Positions 55,448-64,000 of a stretch of 64,000 nucleotides of DNA are shown in pieces. Every line of letters starts with the position of its first letter. The first letter of the stretch is position 1. The stretch comes from Macrotrachela quadricornifera (lineage: Eukaryota; Rotifera; Eurotatoria; Philodinida; Philodinidae), in NCBI GenBank assembly GCA_022393335.1, contig JAJEKB010020941.1, positions 298,938-362,937 on the forward strand, in the 5' to 3' direction. Position numbers and translations under genes: made by a program. Below the pieces are notes generated by a model. The model made no database searches, was not told the DNA's origin, and worked only from the letters and a program-made list of their open reading frames with translations.

Positions 55448-57138
55448 TTAACCATTTCACTGCGATGTCGCGCAACGATGAGTGACACTACAATTTGACG
55501 AGAAAATGTATAGAAAAGCACTTTTTTTTTGCTTTTTTCTTAAGCAGGAGATCGGATGTAAGCTGTCATATCTTTTGTCTTCAGTACTTTATTTGAATTC
55601 TTTATTCCATAGCATAATACTTATCATTAAAACTCTCAAGGCAAAAAAATTTATCACAATCAGTACAGAAAGTTTTTACTTTCTTTGATTTTGCATTGCT
55701 CGCTTCTCTTCACTGTTCTATCCTTCCTTTTCTTGAAGATTGTGATCCGTCAGCTTGCGTTTCGTTTGACTTGTTGAACGTTCTATCGGATCAGATTCTA
55801 GACTCCCGTATAGCACACCAAGAAGTAAAGATTGCACAAGACTTTCACGAAACTGTAGCATTGTCGTACAGCTTGTATGAAAATTTTCCTTGTAAATCAA
55901 ATAAGCATTTACTATCAACATTTCAAATGCCACTTTTTAAGCCGTCTGAGACATGTGTAGTATGCTGATAATTGATCTGATAAGTCTGTACCTTATTTTC
56001 CCTTATTGTAATCGATAATAACTTGTGGTTTTATGATGTGTTCATTTCATTTATTGGCTTTACCGATCTTCATTAAAGTGGTTGAATGGGATAGCTTTGC
56101 GGATATCATCAAAACATCTCTTCTATCTTTTATTCGATTAGTTTTGTACCATTGTTGTTCTGAAGTCCATAAACTTCGCCATACTTAAGCTTTTTCTGAA
56201 CTACTTCATGTTCTGATCCAATCCGATTACTTCTCAATGTTCTAATCAGATAGGTATCATTCCGAAATAAACTTTTTGCTAGAGCCACATTTGCAAAGAA
56301 GTTATCAGGGTCTACAGTTCGATGACAGCCGAAAAGATCATCTACTAAATCGATTTTGAATGACTTCAGATCCAAATAACTTGATTTTACTCCGATACTA
56401 TTCTATTTCTAGTATTTATATTAATCCCATTTCAATAATAACGCCCAATAATTTTAACATTTCTTCACTAATATTTGGCTTCCATTGAAGAGTTTTCGAT
56501 CGTTTGATAAGCATCTGCCTTTGTATGTGTTGTTCTGCATATCGATTGATTTCACGAGCTATGAGACTAATAATCTCATCAGTGATGAAATGTCAGTAGC
56601 AATCAATAGGATTGATCGTATGATCTTCCGACTTTTCTAGCACTTCTTTCATCATTCCATAGTCCTCTTGGAATTTAGTATCCGATTCTGATTGTATTTC
56701 GCCCCAGATTTGTGAATTCACATCATCTGTAACTAGTTCTTTGGCGCTTGAAGTTTCGAACTGCATTCCGAAAAAGCCATTATCCGAACTGCTCACAACC
56801 CTGTATGAGTCGCCACTTTTTTCTGTATCCGTTTCTTCAAACAGCATGTAAATTGCAACATTTGAAAAATGTGAGTTTGGTTTATTTTGATTAGATTGAT
56901 GTATGTACTTATATATGCATTTATGTGTAAATCGGAAAATTTCATGTATCACAGAAGAAAATAGGATGGGAAAAAAATCAACATGGTGAATTTTATTGGA
57001 AAAATCCTAATGACGAATAGGGATGCTTCCCACAAATCAAAAATATCAATGAGTGCATCTCTCGAACGTGAGAATGCATGAAAACCGATATATTGAAGTT
57101 ATTTTCCTCGAAAAACCGAATCGCGGTGAAAGGGCTAA
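55448..57138 (-). mobile_element. piggyBac-type element, degenerate
   Basis: The left end TTAACCATTTCACTGCGATG starts at 55448. The right end, read in reverse, is TTAGCCCTTTCACCGCGATT from 57138, with one base of the TTAA target changed. It contains a minus-strand transposase in pieces. The terminal sequence is close to that of the elements at 35756 and 14110. Confidence 0.8.
55718..56952 (-). pseudogene. piggyBac transposase, broken
   Basis: Minus-strand pieces in order: an acidic N-terminus at 56952-56593 (NSQIWGEIQSESDTKFQEDY); a catalytic-core block at 56375-56130 (VDPDNFFANVALAKSLFRND, then TYLIRTLRSNRIG), the DN.F.s..La..L...G...GTlR.NR region of the family with its conserved Asp; and a tail at 55933-55718 (LQFRESLVQSLL, then TSQTKRKLTDHN). 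The part of the core with the first two catalytic Asps is missing, and frames change between blocks. It is not functional. Confidence 0.75.
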
Positions 57139-57632
57139 CGAAGATTTATACTGATTAAATGGATGCCTTTTGAAAAAGCAAAATAAATTTCCTTGAGCAA
57201 GACATGGGGTGGGAGTCTATAATTTTGACAAGCCCTGTAGATCATAAGCGTTCAGCTATTCACTAATTTATTAAGTCAAATCAAACAATAGTTGTCGAGA
57301 ATTTTTTTCTTTGTACTGTTACTTTCGTTGGTAAAAATAACTATGTGAGATAATATCGTTATCAGTACAAGAAAAAGTCACGTGGAAAAAGGTGATGAAG
57401 TTTCTTTTGGATGGATTTTCTTTTTCACATTACCAAACACCCACTCTGTCCTTTCTACAACCGATAATATCAACAAACATATCTTATCATTATACGTCTT
57501 CTTTTCAAAGAAATAACCAACTTTCTGAGTATTTAGATTAAGTTGTCTTACTCATTTGCTATTACTCATTAAATTGATAATCATGATGTATTTAAAGACT
57601 TGAATCATTTAATCTGTGAATTAATTTTTATT
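57139..57632. other. Upstream flank of the 57.6-kb small gene
   Basis: No gene seen. The likely promoter is not identifiable. Confidence 0.35.
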
Positions 57633-57947
57633 ATGGCAATATCAAGTTTATTGATGACAGAAGCTTACAAAATGTTCAAAGACAAATGGAAAACTAAACC
57701 TGGAGAGAATTATTCTGGTGATAGATGGTCTGTTGCAATAATTAAAGAAGAAAACGAAGGTGTGCATATTGGACCTTCAGAGAAAAAGACACATGCTTAT
57801 GTTGTCGTTCTCGATAAGAAAGATCAAGTGCAAGAGCAAGAATATGATGCATGTTCTAATTCATGGGTTGATAATCTTCATGAAATTTATCCAAAAATCA
57901 ACAGTTGGATTGAGATACACACGGAAATAAATCCTAATCTTTCGTAA
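57633..57947 (+). CDS. Hypothetical protein, 104 residues
   Basis: The open frame extends upstream to a TTG at 57600, but the first ATG is at 57633 (MAISSLLMTEAYKMFKDKWK). The chain is charged and mixed (ENYSGDRWSVAIIKEENEG, THAYVVVLDKKDQVQEQEYD, DACSNSWVDNLHEIYPKINS), with one cysteine, alternating beta-like segments and no membrane helix. It is followed at about 57972 by an aataaa-type signal. The coding character is good and the frame is clean, so I think it is real. I do not recognise the family. Confidence 0.5.
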   Translation: MAISSLLMTEAYKMFKDKWKTKPGENYSGDRWSVAIIKEENEGVHIGPSEKKTHAYVVVLDKKDQVQEQEYDACSNSWVDNLHEIYPKINSWIEIHTEINPNLS

Positions 57948-59460
57948 ATTTTATGAAATAACCTTTTTGAAATAAACCTATTGAAAACTATAAATATTTA
58001 TTGAAATCTAATATATTATTTTTTATCATTTATAGAATACTGATTTTGAAAATAAACAGATACTACAATATTCTTTTATCTAGTCACAACTTGTCGATAA
58101 AAATATAAAACTAACTCTTTAGTTATATACTTAGGGATACCAAAAGTAGCGAGGAAGATACTTTTTTCCTTAAGTAGAGGTATAAAAAAATTTCTTTTTT
58201 TTACCAATAGATAGAGCGTGTTCCGCTCTATCTTTCGATGCTATTTGATAATTTCTCGACTTCTACCAAATTAGTGAAATTTCGAGAAAACGTTTTTTTT
58301 TGCGTACAACTCTCTGATAGCAGAAGCTTAGATTTTTGCCTATGTATCGTTCTTTTCCGTTTTTTCTTTCTGTTTATAACATCGATAGAAAGTTAGATGT
58401 GATTGTTGTGTATCTACAACTGTACAGAAAAATTTTAAATCATATTTTTAAGACAAAACTTACAAAATACTTTCCAAAATTCAACAATTTTTCATCAATA
58501 TTATTATATAAAGAGGATGAAAAAGTGCATCTAATGATATAGATTTCAAAGTGTTCATACACAATATCCTCGGATAATTATTGAGCCTAAGAAGATATTC
58601 CTCTTAAGAGGCTGGTCACCCATGTCAAAAATGTTTTAACTCTCGCTAGAATGATTCTTTATCCTACAATGTTATGTCATTTTATTCGTCCTATGATGGG
58701 GAAAAAAGTTATGTATCCATTTAAAAAACCACTTGAATATTGCTGAAAATAAGCCATTTTTTCCTATAAACGGGCTAATATCGAGATTTTGTTTACAAAA
58801 AGTTTATGTTTGTGAGAAATAAACATCATATTCGGAATTAGCGCATCGAAATACACCAAAAACTCTGTATACCATCGAAAAAAGAATTCTAACGAAATTT
58901 GACCCGAGGGGGCAACAGGATAAAATTGATGAAAATATGATTAACAAAAATTTTAGTTGATTTTTGTGTTTGGTGCACCTTATAATGATTTCAAAACAAA
59001 AATAACGTAAAATATATCAACAGATAACGGCTTATGTACAGACCGTTTTTATTTGTTTATTCTGCTTTTTGATTTATCAATATGTTTCATGTCATTTTAA
59101 GTCTAATATATGATTTAAATAAATATTCTATATTTACTCAATGATCTTCTTATTTTGATATCTAACTCAATAAAATATCTTTTAAGTATAAAGATTTATT
59201 TTAAAAAAATATGGATTCAACTATAGAAATATTCATAGAAGTAAATCTTAAAGAAGATTTTCAATTGAGACATATAAACAACAAGAAAATAGTTGATTAT
59301 CTATATAATAAGTGATAAAAGTACATGTTTTTTTTGCAGTATGAAAGAAAACAAATCACTTATATTCAAGAATATATATGTGAGCAAACTTAAGATGAGT
59401 GCATGTCAATTACGTTATTTTTAATCGTCTTCCATAAGGATAAGAGTATGTAGTAAAATA
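57948..59460. other. AT-rich intergenic stretch
   Basis: No supported gene. Short frames at 58336-58541 and around 59211 are AT-driven. Confidence 0.4.
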
Positions 59461-59461
59461 C

Positions 59462-60201
59462 ATGTGTCTTTGTTCATTATTTTCTATGTTTATCATCGAA
59501 TGCCGGAACAAGTTTATTCTGATGGTTGCTTTTGAAATTGCAACAATCTTTTTATCAGTTATAATTTTGTTTTTACTTTGTCTATCTTCAAAACTCAATA
59601 ATCATGAGCGGATCGTCCTAGATATATCGCTGCTACGAGTCCTTGATAGCGATCCGTTCAATGATCCATTGTATTTTGTTGGAACATTATTAGACCCAAA
59701 ATTCAAATTTCGCTGGATTTATTTAATGAACTATGCTCCATCGATGGAATCCAAAATAAAACACGCAATGATAAATTTAGTACTAGATGAATGTGAACGA
59801 AATCGGAATAAACAGATGGATCAATCATCCTCACAATATTCATCTTTGAACAGTGATGAAACTTCAAGACAGGGTGATACAAACATTAAAAAACGAAAGT
59901 TATTTCTATACGATGAAGATGAAGGATCATCTTCAAAAAATACAGAAGTTAGTCCAACAGATGAACTAACCATCTATCTCAATGATTCGAATCGCATAAG
60001 TTCCCTTTCATCATAGAAAACTGGTTTCCCATCCTCACTAGCAGCTGTCGTGAAGAAGATTTTTTCCGTTCGAGCATCATCTGCTACAATCGAACGTGTT
60101 TTTAGTCAGTCTGGACTCGTCATGTCACCTAGAAGGACGTCGATGGGAGATGAACTCTTTCAATCATTAGTCTTTCTACGAGTTAATCAAAATCTGTTAT
60201 A
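59462..60201 (+). pseudogene. hAT transposase C-terminal remnant
   Basis: The frame at 59462-60016 contains FVGTLLDPKFKFRWI, a common hAT block, then a charged Ser-rich linker. After a TAG near 60014 the same frame continues: FPSSLAAVVKKIFSVRASSA, TIERVFSQSGLVMSPRRTSM, then LFQSLVFLRVNQNLL. This is the hAT C-terminal dimerisation domain (P.la..a...fsv.assa.sERvFS..G.......R..m......l.flr.N). The usual WW motif just before it is missing. It cannot produce a normal transposase. No terminal repeats were found nearby. Confidence 0.75.
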
Positions 60202-60584
60202 GATAGTTTAAAATTATAGTCTTTTGTAGTTTACCTTTTGTTCATTAAAATATGTTTTTCTAGTTTCTTTAGAATGAGTCTTCTTTTCAACGTTTTATAT
60301 TTACTCATAAGTCACAATGTAGAATTTCTAAGAAAAAATAAACCAGATCTGATAACCTGAATAAAAACAAAAGTAAAAGTCGTTTGTATCAGTAATTGAC
60401 AACAGAAAACCAAAAGTAAGTTTCTAGTTTTCTGACGGTTATAAAAAAAAAAGGAAAATTAAGATATTGTTAGCAAAAAGTACATGTACTTCCGTCTCAG
60501 CTCTGATTTGCATCATGGACATACGATAAATCTAGTATGTAAGAAAACACAACTTATTTTGTTTTATTAAAGACAAAATATAAA

Positions 60585-61601
60585 ATGAGGAATATTCCGA
60601 AGATTGAGAGCCATATGAAATACTGTGATTTTGTAAAGAAAAAAATACAATATCATTGCTATTTTAGTTTTCTTTTCATCGAAGATCCTCTGTATTGTCT
60701 ATATGATTTGTATTTAGGAATCAATTTGAAAACATTTATTGATGGAACTGACGAGGGAAGTGCCCGAAGTGTTCCATCGATTTAGAGCTCAAATTTTGGC
60801 TATAAGTAGACCTCGATATGGCTAGCAAAAGCCTAAAAGGATTCGGGCCCATGGGCTTGTGGAGCTGAGTTATAATTGTTTTTCTAAATTTTTACCCTAT
60901 GGCTATGGAATACCTGTAAAATCGAATCAATGAAATTCGACTAATAATTTTGCCCATGAAGACGTCTAAGGGCCATTAGAATGCCCTGAAAGTTTCAGGC
61001 CTAACGAATGTACCCTTCTTAAGAAATTCGATTTACAATAAATTCTGATTTTGTCAAATTTTTTATGAGAAATAGTAGATTTTTGAAAATTGAGTTTCTT
61101 AAGAAGGGTACATTCGTTAGGCCTGAAACTTTCAGGGTATTCTAATGGCCCTTAGACGTCTTCATAGGCAAAATTATAAGTCGAATTTCGTTGATTCGAT
61201 TTTACAGGTAACCCAGAGCCATAGAGTAAAAATTTAGAAAAACAATTATAACTCAGCTCCACAGGCCCATGGGCCCGAATTCTTTTAGGGTTTTGCTAGC
61301 CATATTGAAGTCTATTTATAGCCAAAATATGAGTTCTAAATCGATGGGACACTTCAGATACTTCCCTCGTGAGTTGAATGAATATATAGCAAATGACGAA
61401 AGGGCACTAATAGATAAACAATGGGGCTTTCGAATAATTCGTATGTTTTTTTCTGCTTCAGATTTCTCTGTAGAAAACATAGATGTAGTACACACATGGA
61501 GTCCAGAAACATATCAAAATGTCAAATTAATTATTAAATTTCGTCAAAATTTTAATGACTCTTCTCAAAATATCAATGGTATTAAAAACGAAATTGTTTA
61601 A
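60585..61601 (+). pseudogene. Unknown ORF split by a foldback MITE
   Basis: The upstream half, from ATG 60585, ends in INLKTFIDGT where the MITE inserts (60749-61372). The downstream half, from 61370, starts ELNEYIANDERALIDKQWGF and ends at TAA 61601. If the MITE and one TGA copy are removed, the two halves share one frame, giving about 133 residues. The downstream part looks protein-like (RIIRMFFSASDFS, VVHTWSPETYQNVKL). No domain is recognised. The insertion adds stops, so the present copy is broken unless the MITE is spliced out. Confidence 0.5.
60749..61372. mobile_element. Foldback MITE with CGAGGGAAG ends and TGA target site
   Basis: The body 60752-61369 is flanked by TGA on both sides (60749-60751 and 61370-61372). 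The arms of about 290 bp (60752-61040 and about 61085-61369) are near-perfect inverted copies with a loop of about 45 bp. The nine terminal bases match the MITE at 30095-30718, but the interiors differ. Confidence 0.85.
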
Positions 61602-62152
61602 TCATTTTTTACTTATAAACATCCTATGTTGCACGTTTATTCTTGGTACCGCCGGTATACCGCGTTATTTAAAAACATCGACAATATACCGATGATTTAC
61701 CGGTGGTAGCTCTTAAACTCTTCGGTTCTTATAATAAACCCTCACAGAGATCTCTTTCTATCAGAATTCCAATGTTTTAACAAATAAAATTCATATTTAC
61801 TGAGAAAGAAACCGGTTTTTCGTATATTTTACTTATTAAATTTTTTACAGCGCCCTCGTTAATAAAAAAATTATCTCGAGATTGGGACCAATTTGCGCTC
61901 TGTGGCTGGCACAGGTAGCTCAAACACATCGACAATATATAGTGCCATCGAAAGCAGAGCGATTTTTATAGTTTTAACAGACTTTAAAAATATTCAGCCG
62001 TTTAAACATAAGCTATTACGATATTCCATTTTCAAACAAAAACCGGCGGTATAGCGCACATTATACCGGACGGTCAACCGACGGTTTTCGTCCGGTTCGA
62101 ATCACATGGAATATATTTTCTTATCATGTGTGTGACAATATTCTTTTTCATA
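61602..62152. repeat. CCGGTATACC-rich relic
   Basis: Around 61648-61710 and 62040-62096 the words ccggtatacc, taccggtgg, ccggcggtat and ataccggacgg recur in mixed orientation. This clustering resembles the subterminal motifs of hAT-like MITEs. No exact ends or target duplication were found. Confidence 0.35.
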
Positions 62153-63299
62153 TACAGGGTGGCCCATAAGTAACGCAACCGAACCATAAAAAATTGAATA
62201 TCTTTATTACGGTTCGAGCAAAGGAGCTGATTTTTTTACCAGTGATAGAGGAATGTATAAGGTTTATATTCACAAAGACATGCCTTGACAGATCCTCTAT
62301 TAAGTAACTCTAGTGACTTGAAGAAAAAAATTTTGCTTTTTGATACAGGATGACCCATAAGTAACGCAACCAAACCATAAAATTTGAATACGTCCATTAC
62401 GGCTAAGGCAAACGAGCTGAAATTTTTACCACAAACAGAGGACCTAAACTGATGAGACACATGTTCGAGGAAAAAATTTTCAAAAGGGGTCTTCTTGGAT
62501 TTTTTGAGAAACTAATGGTTTTCCATAAGGTCTCATTGTGCCACTGGTTTTCCCCATTAAACTTCGTCCGATTGAGCTGAAATTTTTTTTGAGATCACCT
62601 ACGGCTGTATCTCAGAGGTATTTTTCAGTTTTTTTCAGAAGCTTGCTTTCTTTTTTTTTGTATAACAAAAATACGAAAACGATCTCGAAAAAGCGGACAA
62701 GTCGATCTCGAAAACCCCATAAACTCGGACGAAATGGTCGAAAACGAAAACGGCCGATTTTACCTCTGGAGGATATACCCAAGTATCTCTGGTAAAAATT
62801 TCAGCTCGATCGGACAAAGTTAAGGAAGGGTTGATGGTGGCACAATCGAACTCTGTGGATGAAAAACTAGTTTTGAGAAAACTAAAAAATAAGTTTGGGA
62901 ACAGGCTGATTGTTTTTTCAACATTTTTATAAACAACTTTTCATGTAGAATCCACTGAGCACATTAAAATAATTTTTTTTTGGTCACAGCTTTTTGTGGA
63001 CACCCGATAGCACTTGAATGGCAGGACCAATCGAGATAATTTAAACGAAAATAGAAATACCAACATATGGTCTCTCTACAGCACATATAAACAAAAAAAA
63101 ATTTTCCAAAAAGTTCGACAAAAAAAAAAAAGGACGGGGGGGGTACCCTTAACAGAGGATCTGTCAAGGCATGTCTTTGTGAATATAAATCTTATGCATG
63201 CCTCTACAACTGATAAAAAATTCAGTTTCTTCGCTCGAGCCGTAATAGAGATATTCAATTTTTTATGGTACGGTTGCGTTACTTATGGGCCACCCTGTA
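62153..63299. mobile_element. Mariner-type MITE with nested inverted repeats
   Basis: The body 62155-63297 is flanked by TA. The ends cagggtggcccataagtaac and its inverse match, and the arms stay similar for about 150 bp (62155-62305 and 63150-63297). Inside the left arm a second, diverged copy of the terminal sequence starts near 62345 (caggatgacccataagtaac). Further in, gtgccactggttttcccc near 62538 is mirrored near 62850, so the element contains one palindrome inside another. No transposase. Confidence 0.85.
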
Positions 63300-64000
63300 T
63301 TTAAACCTTAGACAATAGACTTTGGCGCCATGTTTTCTTGATTGCCTACTGTGCAGCTAGCGGGTGGGCATGAATTTTGAAATGTTCCTTACGATTATTG
63401 TCGATTTGGTCAGAAAGAAAAAGAAAAAACTATGTTGTTTTTTTGTAGCATAATGCTATCTCAACTGTAGAAGTTCTTGTCTCGTTTGTCTCATTGTCTA
63501 ATCACTTGTTCTTTTCGAATATTCAGAAAGGTTTCTGATTTTGCTACTATCTGAAAACTTTGAATGGCTTCGAGACATTCGGAAATCTATTTTTGTTAGC
63601 TTCGCAGAAAATGCTTTTATTCTAGAGTGTGTGTGCTCTCTCGATTAATATTATTAAAATAAGTTGTATGCCTTTTTTCTTATTACAAGTAAAAACACAA
63701 TTCACTTGCTGCTATTCAAATAAACTGCTCATTATGGAATGGAGATTACTTTCTGTGCAATCTATGTAAATGCCACTTGAATGAATAAGAATATTTTAAC
63801 AAATGAACGCACAGTATATTCATTTTTTGAGTAGAGAAAGAACGAGAAAAAAGCTGTTTTTTTTAAATGAAGTTTCTCGTATAAAAAAAATCTTTCTGAC
63901 GATTGTTCCATCATATATATAACAATCTATGAGATGTTATATTGAAAAAAAAGCGTTTCTCCAGTGATAATCATAAAGTTTAGGTATGTCAATAATTATG
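63300..64000. other. Window end, no gene seen
   Basis: AT-rich sequence with T-runs. No open frame or repeat that I can support. Confidence 0.4.

Noticed and set aside
55696..55968. Plus-strand ORF in the 55.4-kb element
   Set aside because: The minus strand carries the piggyBac transposase tail; this is its shadow.

Overview
This window looks like a eukaryotic nuclear genome, most likely a bdelloid rotifer or close relative. The evidence is an AT-rich composition, many short introns of about 45-60 nt with clean GT..AG ends, and a gene set I associate with bdelloids: an F-box protein, an EGF plus seven-helix receptor, an ADP-ribosyltransferase fused to TPR repeats, and bacterial-looking metabolic enzymes carrying introns. 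The taxon is inferred, not proven. The density of mobile DNA together with foreign-looking genes resembles the accessory or subtelomeric chromosome ends described in bdelloids.

Layout: 1-5.9 kb holds a Tc1-type transposase tail, an F-box gene (minus strand), a degenerate Tc1 element, a long-inverted-repeat element and a hAT-type MITE. 6.4-11.4 kb is one intact-looking multi-exon gene for a membrane-anchored protein with about 17 EGF-like modules and two LamG-like domains; a five-module block in it was duplicated in tandem. 11.8-14.7 kb holds two TTAA-flanked piggyBac-type MITEs around a tiny secreted Cys-rich peptide gene. 14.7-18.2 kb is quiet. 18.2-20.5 kb has a signal-peptide exon running into an array of about 21 units of ~95 bp. 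21.3-24.7 kb is a very young Ty3/gypsy-like LTR element with identical LTRs, a 5-bp target duplication and an in-frame internal deletion. 25-38.7 kb is mostly transposon relics (piggyBac, two non-LTR elements, mariner, several foldbacks) plus one 7TM receptor gene.

38.8-40.9 kb is the intact ART-TPR gene. 42-44.4 kb holds foldback elements. 46.1-47.7 kb is a seven-exon secreted or surface protein with a duplicated six-cysteine module. 49.6-51.2 kb is a two-exon amidohydrolase with all metal ligands present. 53.6-54.7 kb is a secreted Asp-box (sialidase-like) protein. 55.4-57.1 kb is a degenerate piggyBac element. 57.6 kb is a small hypothetical gene. 59.5-60.2 kb is a hAT transposase relic. 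60.6-61.6 kb is an unknown ORF split by a foldback MITE. 62.2-63.3 kb is a mariner-type MITE.

The host genes do not form an operon or an obvious pathway. Several encode surface or secreted proteins (EGF-LamG, 7TM, Cys-module protein, sialidase-like protein, small peptides), and the rest are regulatory (F-box, ART-TPR) or catabolic (amidohydrolase). I found no convincing new multi-gene system. The most unusual items are the MITE-split gene whose frame rejoins when one target copy is kept, the duplicated six-cysteine protein, the ~95-bp array that abuts a signal-peptide exon, and the recent in-frame-deleted LTR element.
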